A stretch of 5,709 nucleotides of DNA from CAYSAA01 sp964428905. GTDB lineage: Bacteria; Atribacterota; Phoenicimicrobiia; Phoenicimicrobiales; Stramentimicrobiaceae. Positions 1-5,709 of the stretch are shown here, piece by piece. Each line of letters starts with the position of its first letter. The stretch's first letter is position 1. The notes under the pieces are model-generated. The model saw only the letters and a program-made list of their open reading frames with translations. It was not told where the DNA came from and made no database searches. Location of the stretch: assembly GCA_964428905.1 (NCBI GenBank), contig CAYSAA010000150.1:1-5709 (forward strand), written 5' to 3'. The position numbers were made by a program, and so were the translations under genes.

Positions 1-203
1 GTAATCTCTTTATCTTTAAAAAAAACATGACCCTTGTCCGGTCGTATTAGTCCTACAATCATATAAAAAGTAGTCGTCTTACCGGCACCATTGGAACCAA
101 GCAAACCGACTACCTCTCCTCGATTAATTTCCAAGTTAACCTCATCCACCACTTTTCGTTTGCGGTATACCTTAACCAGCTGGTCAGTCCAGATTTTATC
201 CAA
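1..203 (-). CDS. lptB: LPS export ABC transporter ATP-binding protein LptB (N-terminal part, cut by window edge)
   Basis: LptB is the cytoplasmic ATPase that, with LptF and LptG, extracts lipopolysaccharide from the inner membrane and drives it along the Lpt bridge to the outer membrane. The visible 67 residues hold the A-loop tyrosine (Y13 in LVKVY), the VVDEVNLEINRGEVVGLLG strand region, and a Walker A motif GSNGAGKTT at residues 36-44, followed directly by TFYMIVGLI. The run TTTFYMI after Walker A is characteristic of LptB and separates it from generic ABC ATPases. No ATG or GTG lies in frame ahead of the conserved region; the frame is open back to a TAG at 255-257. I chose the TTG at 201-203 because a GGGGA box lies 7 nt upstream and because it puts Y13 and Walker A at about the same positions as in E. 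coli LptB. Walker A has Ser where Pro is usual. Q-loop, signature and Walker B lie beyond the left edge. It follows the ompH-like gene by 78 bp on the same strand. Confidence 0.88.
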   Translation of the reverse strand, partial: MDKIWTDQLVKVYRKRKVVDEVNLEINRGEVVGLLGSNGAGKTTTFYMIVGLIRPDKGHVFFKDKEI

Positions 204-210
204 ATAATTT

Positions 211-215
211 TCCCC
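211..215 (-). promoter_or_regulatory. Ribosome binding site supporting the TTG start of lptB
   Basis: On the minus strand GGGGA stands 7 nt before the TTG at 203-201. It is a moderate Shine-Dalgarno match, weaker than the AGGAGG boxes of the two genes upstream. Together with the lack of any in-frame ATG or GTG it is the main support for a TTG start. Confidence 0.5.
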
Positions 216-228
216 AATATATTTTCGG

Positions 229-253
229 AGCTCAAAGATAATATACCTGAGCT
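229..253 (-). repeat. Short inverted repeat in the ompH-lptB gap
   Basis: AGCTCA (229-234) and TGAGCT (248-253) form a perfect 6-bp stem with a 13-nt AT-rich loop. It sits about 26 nt upstream of the lptB start and has no T tract after it on the minus strand, so it is not a canonical terminator. It could be a small leader hairpin affecting translation or mRNA stability, or chance. Confidence 0.25.
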
Positions 254-281
254 GCTACGATCCTAAATTAAATAATGATTA

Positions 282-809
282 TTAAGGAGCTGTAATATTT
301 TCTAACTCGGCAATCACATCCTGGGTAATATTATCTCCACCATAGAGAATAATAGGATATTCAATCATATTATTTCCCGTAAAGACAGGGACTTCACTAT
401 TAATAATAACTTCATAATTGCCTTTTTCACCTACAGCTTTTACAGCCTGTACAATGTCAGAATCTCTTTCCGCCTGCAAAGCTTGTAATTGGGTTAACAT
501 TTTTTGTTTTATCGGCTCCCATTCAGCATTAAATTTCTCTTCCAATTTCATTAATTCTGTTTCCTCAAGTCCCTTGCCTTCCTGATTAAGTTTTTCCTGT
601 CTATTTTGTAATTCAGTCCTTAATTCCTGCCTTAATTTTTCAATTTTTTCGGTATTGGAATGACTGGCAGTTATCTTAGTTAAATTAACCTGTCCAATTC
701 TTTGGGCAATGGCAATATTAGCAAATAGGAAACTTAAAAAAACAATAGCAGCCAAAATAGTTACCATTTTACAAAAAGTTTTTGTTTTTCTGCTCAAGTT
801 AACATTCAT
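282..809 (-). CDS. Skp/OmpH family periplasmic chaperone
   Basis: Members of this family hold unfolded outer-membrane proteins in the periplasm and pass them to the BAM machinery. The 175-residue product has a signal peptide: basic start with K8, K10 and K14, a hydrophobic core at about 15-30, and a likely signal peptidase I site after A35 (AIA-Q). The mature start RIGQVNLTKI matches the first strand of the family. A charged heptad-like helical region at about 50-118 fits the coiled-coil tentacles, and the end (about 119-170, with GNYEVIINS and GGDNITQDVIAEL) matches the strand and helix closing the Skp body. Length is close to the usual 160-175. The ATG at 807-809 has AGGAGG (816-821) 6 nt upstream. 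By hand count the mature protein has 16 Lys/Arg against 24 Asp/Glu, so it is acidic, unlike the basic E. coli Skp. It lies directly downstream of bamA, the classic neighbour. A promoter candidate lies in the gap before it. Confidence 0.9.
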   Translation of the reverse strand: MNVNLSRKTKTFCKMVTILAAIVFLSFLFANIAIAQRIGQVNLTKITASHSNTEKIEKLRQELRTELQNRQEKLNQEGKGLEETELMKLEEKFNAEWEPIKQKMLTQLQALQAERDSDIVQAVKAVGEKGNYEVIINSEVPVFTGNNMIEYPIILYGGDNITQDVIAELENITAP

Positions 810-842
810 ACATTTCCTCCTTAGAATTTATATCTACAATTA

Positions 843-872
843 TTTATAGTTAATCGTTGTTTTTTTTGGCAA
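843..872 (-). promoter_or_regulatory. Candidate sigma70-type promoter for the ompH/skp-like gene
   Basis: On the minus strand TTGCCA (872-867, 5 of 6 to the -35 consensus) is followed after 18 nt by TATAAA (848-843, 5 of 6 to the -10 consensus). Transcription would start near 836, giving a leader of about 27 nt that includes the AGGAGG at 821-816. The spacer contains a run of eight A. The DNA is AT-rich, so chance matches are common; this is the better of the promoter candidates in the window. Confidence 0.42.
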
Positions 873-881
873 TTTACAGCG

Positions 882-905
882 CTTGCTACAAGTTCTTAGA
901 GCAAG
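882..905 (-). repeat. Short inverted repeat between bamA and the ompH-like gene
   Basis: CTTGCT (882-887) and AGCAAG (900-905) make a perfect 6-bp stem with a 12-nt loop, about 53 nt after the bamA stop codon. On the minus strand no T run follows, so it is not a standard intrinsic terminator. It may be a 3' stability hairpin or an operator just upstream of the candidate promoter at 843-872. The remainder of this 149-bp gap shows nothing else recognisable. Confidence 0.25.
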
Positions 906-958
906 TTATATATCAATTTTTATTTTCAACTTATTAATTATATTATTAGAAGTAGAAG

Positions 959-2698
959 CTAGAAACTGTGTCCGATGCTGAAATAGGTTTGACCATCTTG
1001 GTCCTCTCCGATACCATAATCAATACTGATCGGGCCAATAGCAGTGTCAAATCTAATCCCGACACCTGTACCAAACTTCAGGTCGGAAATAGCCATTGAT
1101 TCCCCGAAATCCCAGGCATTTCCCATATCCGCAAAAACAACACCCTGCAAATTATCAGCCAGTGGGAATCGATATTCGATATTAAAAATCAAAGTAGAAT
1201 CACCGGAAAATTCTTTATAATCATATCCTCTGATGGTTCCTAATCCACCGATCTCATATTTGGCAAAGGAAGGCAAATCACGGTCACCATACCCTCCTAC
1301 TGCTCTCATCGCCAAAACCCCCTCATTAAAGGTATTGGTTATCCTTGTATCATCCCCCTCGTCTTCATCAAAAATATCAGTAGATAGGTATGTCCTCAAA
1401 TCCAGGTCATATTTTCGATAATTATAATCTCCTCCTAATATTCCTCCAGCATTTAGAATAGATACAGTTCCGTACCAACCTTCTGTGGGATTAAATCTGT
1501 CATCACGGGTATCATAGACCAGAAACGGTCTGAAACTGTTGGTCCAACCTTCCTGAATATTATCCGGTAATTGACCGGAAATTAAATCATAGGTTGCTTC
1601 CTCTGTTTTCAAATCTAACCCTACTGTAACATTATCTTTAAATTTCCGTCCAAAAGATAACTTTCCTCCTAGGCGTTCTATTTCATATTCGGAATCTATA
1701 CCACCGATTTCCTCATTCTTCTTGGCAAAGATATCATAAGCCTCTATTCCAAAAAATGTCGGGGTATCCCCCAGCCAGGGTTCAAAGAAGGATAAGGAAT
1801 AAGTTGTTCTGGTACCAACTTCCAATTTGGCCTCAATACTCTGCCCTCTACCAAAAAAATTAGTTTCCTTAATACTGGCATAGGCAAATAAACCTTCTCC
1901 TGAACTATATCCACCTCCGCCACCCAGAACACCTGTACTTTTTTCGATGACTTCAATGACCAGCACTATCAGGTCTTCCTCACTACCGGGCTCCAATTTC
2001 ATGCTAACATCCTCAAAAAACCCCAGGTTATAAATCTTCTGCAAGGCTTCTTTCACCTGATCAAAATCAAAAAGTTGTCCTGGCTCTATCTCTATTTCCC
2101 TGCTAATTACTTTTTCAACCGTTTTTTCATTGCCAATAATTTTGATTTCCTCTACTCTCCCTTCAGCAAGTTTAATGGATAAAATACCAGTCTTTTGATT
2201 AAAATCAACCTGTTCCATCTGAGCCAGGATCAGTCCCCTGTCTTTATACAATTGGGACATCCTATCCAGGTCATTTTTTAATATCTTTTGGGAAAATATC
2301 TGCCCTGACTTGAGTACCATAACATCTTTAATTGCCTCTCGACTTAACATGGTACTCCCTTCCACTATAATATCTTCAATCATGGCATTTTCCACAACCT
2401 CAAAAACAACTTTGTAACCATCCCGGAAGGGTTCTAATTTAACCTGTACATCCTGAAAATAACCCAAATCAAAAATGGCTTTCATGTCAGCCTGAACTTT
2501 ATCTTTGGAAAAAAGTTCCCCGATATTGGCGGATATTTGAGATACAATCAGTTTTGTATCAATACTCTCATTGCCCCGTACCACAATGCCCGTGATCGTA
2601 CCATTATTACGGGCTAAGCCAATATTAATACCTAAAAAAAACAACGCCAGTACTGTTAAAAATAAAAATAAATTCCTTTTCATTTTTATTCTATTCAA
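959..2698 (-). CDS. bamA: Outer membrane protein assembly factor BamA (Omp85 family, three POTRA domains)
   Basis: BamA is the outer-membrane barrel that folds and inserts other beta-barrel proteins. The 579-residue product has a signal peptide (basic residues 3-8, hydrophobic core about 9-26, likely cleavage after GLA at 27-29, no lipobox). Three POTRA repeats follow at about 34-104, 105-180 and 181-253; each begins with an I-x-G-N/S strand (VVRGNESI, IVEGSTML, IIGNEKTV), and the first and third carry a DLGYFQDV/NLGFFEDV helix-strand motif. The barrel begins at GGGGGYSSGEG (259-269) and runs to the end. Omp85 hallmarks are IRGY (489-492, equal to VRGF in loop 6), FADMG (522-526, the FxDxG motif whose Asp pairs with that Arg), and a C-terminal beta-signal ending in Phe (FSIGHSF). 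It is shorter than E. coli BamA (810 residues, five POTRAs). The start is TTG, with AGGAGG 9 nt upstream; an in-frame ATG five codons later is 24 nt from that box. TamA-like Omp85 proteins also have three POTRAs, but the Skp-like neighbour favours BamA. Confidence 0.9.
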   Translation of the reverse strand: MNRIKMKRNLFLFLTVLALFFLGINIGLARNNGTITGIVVRGNESIDTKLIVSQISANIGELFSKDKVQADMKAIFDLGYFQDVQVKLEPFRDGYKVVFEVVENAMIEDIIVEGSTMLSREAIKDVMVLKSGQIFSQKILKNDLDRMSQLYKDRGLILAQMEQVDFNQKTGILSIKLAEGRVEEIKIIGNEKTVEKVISREIEIEPGQLFDFDQVKEALQKIYNLGFFEDVSMKLEPGSEEDLIVLVIEVIEKSTGVLGGGGGYSSGEGLFAYASIKETNFFGRGQSIEAKLEVGTRTTYSLSFFEPWLGDTPTFFGIEAYDIFAKKNEEIGGIDSEYEIERLGGKLSFGRKFKDNVTVGLDLKTEEATYDLISGQLPDNIQEGWTNSFRPFLVYDTRDDRFNPTEGWYGTVSILNAGGILGGDYNYRKYDLDLRTYLSTDIFDEDEGDDTRITNTFNEGVLAMRAVGGYGDRDLPSFAKYEIGGLGTIRGYDYKEFSGDSTLIFNIEYRFPLADNLQGVVFADMGNAWDFGESMAISDLKFGTGVGIRFDTAIGPISIDYGIGEDQDGQTYFSIGHSF

Positions 2699-2707
2699 CT
2701 TATTTTT

Positions 2708-2713
2708 CCTCCT
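2708..2713 (-). promoter_or_regulatory. Ribosome binding site that decides the bamA start
   Basis: A full AGGAGG reads on the minus strand at 2713-2708, 9 nt before the TTG at 2698-2696. The next in-frame start, ATG at 2683-2681, would be 24 nt away, too far for this box, and no other purine-rich site stands at normal spacing. This favours initiation at TTG, lengthening the signal peptide's basic region by five residues. Confidence 0.7.
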
Positions 2714-2732
2714 GGATATTGATTCCCATTTT

Positions 2733-2761
2733 ATTATTTATGATATTTTTATGAATAACAA
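2733..2761 (-). promoter_or_regulatory. Candidate sigma70-type promoter for bamA
   Basis: On the minus strand TTGTTA (2761-2756, 4 of 6) is followed after 17 nt by AATAAT (2738-2733, 5 of 6). Transcription would start near 2726, leaving a leader of about 27 nt that holds the AGGAGG. The surroundings are very AT-rich, so the match is weak. A second possible -10, TATAAT at 2825-2820, has only a poor -35 partner (TAGATT at 2848-2843). Confidence 0.3.
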
Positions 2762-2777
2762 AATTATTTAATTTTAC

Positions 2778-2815
2778 AGGTTTATAGGTAAAATGCTCTT
2801 AATTAAAATAAACCT
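2778..2815 (-). repeat. Inverted repeat in the bamA leader region
   Basis: AGGTTTAT (2778-2785) and ATAAACCT (2808-2815) form a perfect 8-bp stem with a 22-nt loop that contains the self-complementary TTAATTAA. No T run follows on the minus strand. It lies 80-117 nt upstream of the bamA start, and upstream of the promoter candidate at 2733-2761; it could be a DNA operator or, if transcription starts further upstream, a leader hairpin. Confidence 0.3.
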
Positions 2816-2831
2816 TTATATTATATCTTAA

Positions 2832-2843
2832 TGGCTAAAGCCA
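2832..2843. repeat. 12-bp palindrome ahead of bamA
   Basis: TGGCT-AA-AGCCA is a perfect 5-bp inverted repeat with a 2-bp centre, in the size range of a half-turn-spaced operator. It sits 6 bp upstream (minus-strand sense) of the TATAAT at 2825-2820, where a bound regulator would cover a promoter spacer. It has no T tract, so it is not a terminator. The function is not known from sequence alone. Confidence 0.3.
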
Positions 2844-2853
2844 ATCTATGCAA

Positions 2854-2881
2854 GCTCAACTATAAAAAAATTGTATTGAGC
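2854..2881 (-). repeat. Inverted repeat just downstream of the RND gene
   Basis: GCTCAA (2854-2859) and TTGAGC (2876-2881) form a 6-bp stem enclosing a 16-nt loop that holds a run of seven T on the minus strand. Because the T run lies inside the loop and not after the stem, it does not fit an intrinsic terminator. It starts about 32 nt after the stop codon of the pump gene and could protect the 3' end of its message. Confidence 0.25.
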
Positions 2882-2912
2882 AGGAGAGATATTCATATAT
2901 GGTAGTATTTTG

Positions 2913-5709
2913 CTAAAATTGAACATGCAATTTTTTTGCCAAATCATCAAGGTAAGTATAAAAAATCGGTATAATAATCAGGGTTAAAAAAGTAGATGAA
3001 GTCAATCCACCTATAATGGTAATAGCCATAGGGGCTCTCATTTCGGCACCCTCTCCTGCTCCCAAAGCCATCGGAACCATAGCCAATATAGTAGTAAGAG
3101 TAGTCATCAAAATTGGTCTCAGGCGTGTTTTCCCTCCCTGTATAACAGCCTCATTACGGTCTAAGCCTTTCTTGCGTAACTGATTTATATAGTCAATTAA
3201 CACAATGGCATTATTTACGACAATACCAGCCAGCATAATCAATCCGATAAAGGAAAGCACATTAAGACTTGTTCCTGCTAACATTAGAGCTATAATAACA
3301 CCAATCAAAGCAAAAGGAATAGAAAAAATAACTGCAAATGGAAATAAAAGCGATTCAAACTGGGCAGCGATAATCATGTACACCAATAATATTGACAATA
3401 TTAAAGCAAAGAAAAGATTTTGAAATGATTCAATCATCTCCTGGTTTTCACCGGCAAAGGTGTAATGATAGCTATCAGGCAAAACTAATGAACTCAATTT
3501 TTCCTGAGCATCCTGAATTACGTTACCAAGAAAACGCCCACTTACATTACCGGTTACCGTAACCTGTCTTTGTTGATTCTCACGATTTATGCTCTGAGGG
3601 CCTGTGCCAACCCTTACTTCGGCAATCTCTTTTAGGGGTATTTGTAGACCATAACTTGAGCTTATAACCAAATTTTCTAATTCCTGCAGCTCATCACGGT
3701 CATTCTTCCCCAATTTTACGGTAATATCAAAGTGGTCTCCCTCTTCCTGATAATAACTGGCTACCTTCCCTAAAAGAGCATCTTGTACAATGGAGGCCAC
3801 CTGACCGGCACTCAAACCATATAAATTGCTTTTCTCCCGGTCAATATCAATATGCATTTCCGGACGTACATCTTCCACACTGCTCTGTAAATCATGAGCT
3901 CCTTCAATTTCTGTTAACATTCCGATAATGGTATTGGCTAGATAATCCAGTTCTTCCATAGAATCACCGGTAATATTAATAGTAAGGGGAGAACTTGACG
4001 AAAATGATGGACCTTGCTCGCTAAAACGTATTTTGGTATCAGGATATTCCCCGATTTTATCCCGTAAATCAGCAATGATATCCTTGCTTTCTCTTTCCCT
4101 ATCACTTAAATCAACCAGATTTACCATGATCGTACCACTATTGCTGGCAGACATTCCCATTACCATCCCCATACTATTACCACCAATGGAAGTAAAAACA
4201 TTTTTAACTTCCAGAACTTCATTTACGACTGATTCAATTTCTGTTACTACCTCCCTGGTTACCTCAAAATTAGTACCAACCGGCAAGGAAATATTAACAT
4301 TAAAATTACCCTGATCCATGGATGGCATGAATTCGGTCCCCAATATTGGTAACAGGAAAAATGATGACACTAAAATTACAATAGCGATAATAACTACAAA
4401 TCCACGGTGTCTTAATGCCCAATCTATCAGATAACTGTATTCATTGATAACAATAGTAAAGAAACGACCTTTCCTGATTTTTCCCGAAGAAGAATATGTT
4501 TTATTGTCTTCTATTGTAGCAGGAAATGTTTTAGCGTATTTCTGTCTTTGTCTGGAAGAAAGCATAGGTATTAATGTTAGTGCTGCAAATAGTGACATGA
4601 GCAAAGAAAAAGTGATTGTTAGACCCATGGTCTTAAATAATTCTCCGGCCATTCCGGAAACATAAACCACAGGAAGAAAAACAGCAATGGTTGTTAGAGT
4701 AGAAGCAGTAATTGCATCTCTTACTTCATTGGCACCTTGGTCAGCTGCTAATGAAGCTTCTTCGCCTAGCTCACGGTGACGAAATATATTTTCCAAAACA
4801 ACAATAGCATTATCTACCAGCATCCCTATTCCCAATGCCAGTCCACCTAAAGTCATCATATTTAAAGTTAAATCAGCAAAATAAAGCAAAGTAAAAGTAG
4901 CAATAATAGAAATAGGGATCGTTAATCCTATTATTAATGTGCTTTTAATGTTTTGCAAAAACATATACAATACTACCATAGCCAGGATAGCGCCGATAAG
5001 CAACATATTTGTTACCTCGGAGATAGTCTTCTTGATAAATTCTGAGGAATCAAAAGCAACTGCCATTCTAACATCTCCGGGAAGCACATCATTAATTTCT
5101 CTTAATGCACTGTTAACCCGGTTTGCTACGATTACTGTGTTAGTTCCGGATTCTTTTTGTAAGTTGAATGAAATGCTGGGCATACCATTGATATATGCTA
5201 TAGCATTCTGTTCTTTAAAAGTATCTGTTACTCGGGCAATTTCTTTCAGATAAATTTGATTTCCCATAATATTTGACATTACCACGTTCTGAATATCTTC
5301 TATATTTTTAAAACGACCCAGTGTTCTGATTAAAAAATCAACATTCCCTTCTCTAAGCGTTCCTGCCGGTAAATTTATGTTCTCACTTCTCAAAGACATA
5401 ACAACTTGGTCAAGAGTTAGTTGGTTTGCTCTGAGTTTTTCATTATCCACTGAAACCAATATTTCTCTTTCTAATCCGCCACTCACGGTAGCTCGGGCTA
5501 TTCCTTCCAGTCTTTCTAATCGAGGTTTAACTATATCCAGGGCAAATTTTTGAAGCTCGTGAAGTTCATACTGTCCTGAGCTCATTCCCAAAACCATAAC
5601 AGGCATCATGGAAGGATCGAATTTAAATACAGTAGGCTCACTGGCACCGTCAGGAAGTACACTTTTTACCTGATCAATCTTTTCTCTTATTTCCAGATTG
5701 GCAATATCC
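2913..5709 (-). CDS. RND efflux pump inner-membrane subunit, HAE1 (AcrB/SwrC-like) type, 5' end beyond window
   Basis: This is the proton-driven inner-membrane pump of a tripartite efflux system; substrate is unknown. The frame is open to the right edge, giving 931 complete codons numbered here from 5708; compared with AcrB about 100 N-terminal residues (TM1 and the start of the porter domain) are missing, predicting a full length near 1040. Visible parts are the rest of the first periplasmic porter region (1-230), TM2-TM6 (about 235-385), a basic cytoplasmic linker (about 384-425), TM7 (434-456), the second porter region with EFMPSMDQGNF (459-469), and TM8-TM12 (764-920). TM4 has GMLVDNAIVVLENI: the first relay Asp (D299, AcrB D407) is kept, the second is Asn (N300). 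TM10 has GIVVNNAIVLIDYIN, with Asn at the AcrB K940 position. The TM11 RLRPILMT motif (R862, T869) is intact. A Met/Gly-rich stretch (509-523) aligns with the AcrB switch loop. It is no pseudogene: no stop or frameshift is seen. Its fusion protein is probably upstream, off the right edge. Confidence 0.93.
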   Translation of the reverse strand, partial: DIANLEIREKIDQVKSVLPDGASEPTVFKFDPSMMPVMVLGMSSGQYELHELQKFALDIVKPRLERLEGIARATVSGGLEREILVSVDNEKLRANQLTLDQVVMSLRSENINLPAGTLREGNVDFLIRTLGRFKNIEDIQNVVMSNIMGNQIYLKEIARVTDTFKEQNAIAYINGMPSISFNLQKESGTNTVIVANRVNSALREINDVLPGDVRMAVAFDSSEFIKKTISEVTNMLLIGAILAMVVLYMFLQNIKSTLIIGLTIPISIIATFTLLYFADLTLNMMTLGGLALGIGMLVDNAIVVLENIFRHRELGEEASLAADQGANEVRDAITASTLTTIAVFLPVVYVSGMAGELFKTMGLTITFSLLMSLFAALTLIPMLSSRQRQKYAKTFPATIEDNKTYSSSGKIRKGRFFTIVINEYSYLIDWALRHRGFVVIIAIVILVSSFFLLPILGTEFMPSMDQGNFNVNISLPVGTNFEVTREVVTEIESVVNEVLEVKNVFTSIGGNSMGMVMGMSASNSGTIMVNLVDLSDRERESKDIIADLRDKIGEYPDTKIRFSEQGPSFSSSSPLTINITGDSMEELDYLANTIIGMLTEIEGAHDLQSSVEDVRPEMHIDIDREKSNLYGLSAGQVASIVQDALLGKVASYYQEEGDHFDITVKLGKNDRDELQELENLVISSSYGLQIPLKEIAEVRVGTGPQSINRENQQRQVTVTGNVSGRFLGNVIQDAQEKLSSLVLPDSYHYTFAGENQEMIESFQNLFFALILSILLVYMIIAAQFESLLFPFAVIFSIPFALIGVIIALMLAGTSLNVLSFIGLIMLAGIVVNNAIVLIDYINQLRKKGLDRNEAVIQGGKTRLRPILMTTLTTILAMVPMALGAGEGAEMRAPMAITIIGGLTSSTFLTLIIIPIFYTYLDDLAKKLHVQF

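Noticed and set aside
1..203. Generic branched-chain amino-acid (LivG-like) ABC ATPase
   Set aside because: The TTTFYMIVGLI sequence after Walker A, the A-loop spacing and the outer-membrane gene neighbours favour LptB, although the rest of the protein is out of view.
860..905. Hairpin 882-905 with the T run 860-867 as a terminator
   Set aside because: On the minus strand the run is A, not T; on the plus strand the T run precedes the stem. It fits neither direction.
1233..1421. Plus-strand open frame of 62 codons inside bamA
   Set aside because: It is antisense to the conserved barrel region, has no ribosome site of note and no recognisable protein features.
1744..1956. Minus-strand open frame of 70 codons inside bamA
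   Set aside because: It overlaps the POTRA-barrel junction and first barrel strands in another frame; the bamA frame there is clearly conserved.
2571..2771. Plus-strand open frame across the bamA start and its upstream gap
   Set aside because: Its hydrophobic, Lys/Asn/Phe-rich translation comes from reading an AT-rich signal-peptide region and leader backwards; no start signals support it.
2864..2881. T-run plus stem after the RND gene as an intrinsic terminator
   Set aside because: The run of T lies inside the loop of the inverted repeat, and no GC-rich stem stands before it on the minus strand.
3205..5253. Four plus-strand open frames (3205-3423, 4033-4314, 4444-4665, 4939-5253) inside the pump gene
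   Set aside because: All are antisense to an intact, conserved RND frame and show no family features.
2913..5709. Heavy-metal (HME, CusA-like) RND pump, suggested by the Met-rich stretch
   Set aside because: TM4 (VDNAIVVLENI) and TM10 (VNNAIVLIDY) match HAE1 pumps; the CusA-type TM10 glutamate motif is absent, and the Met residues lie in the switch-loop position.

Overview
The window is an AT-rich stretch in which every supported gene lies on the minus strand, so it reads right to left: a 5'-truncated RND-type efflux pump (HAE1 type), a compact Omp85/BamA outer-membrane assembly protein, a small Skp/OmpH-type periplasmic chaperone, and the first 67 codons of an LptB-type ATPase of lipopolysaccharide export, cut by the left edge. 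No plus-strand gene, RNA gene, mobile element or CRISPR array was found.

The gene content needs a cell with two membranes and an LPS-type outer membrane. The ribosome sites are strong AGGAGG boxes, two genes appear to start with TTG, the DNA is AT-rich, and BamA has only three POTRA domains. Together this suggests a diderm member of the Bacillota (for example Halanaerobiales-like or Negativicutes-like) rather than a proteobacterium. This placement is inference; no taxonomic marker gene is present.

Layout: 5709-2913 RND pump; 2912-2699 a 214-bp gap with several short inverted repeats and possible promoters; 2698-959 bamA; 958-810 a 149-bp gap with a good promoter candidate for the next gene; 809-282 ompH/skp; 281-204 a 78-bp gap with a small inverted repeat; 203-1 lptB start. 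No convincing intrinsic terminator was seen in any gap, so read-through transcription is possible.

Likely joint role: BamA inserts beta-barrel proteins into the outer membrane, the Skp-like chaperone carries unfolded barrels across the periplasm, LptB powers LPS delivery to the same membrane, and the RND pump would export small molecules across the envelope with a fusion protein and a TolC-like channel not seen here. The set is recognisable envelope biology, not a new system. The points most worth a second look are the methionine/glycine-rich switch loop and altered proton-relay residues of the pump, the acidic Skp-like protein, the three-POTRA BamA, and the structured gap ahead of bamA.
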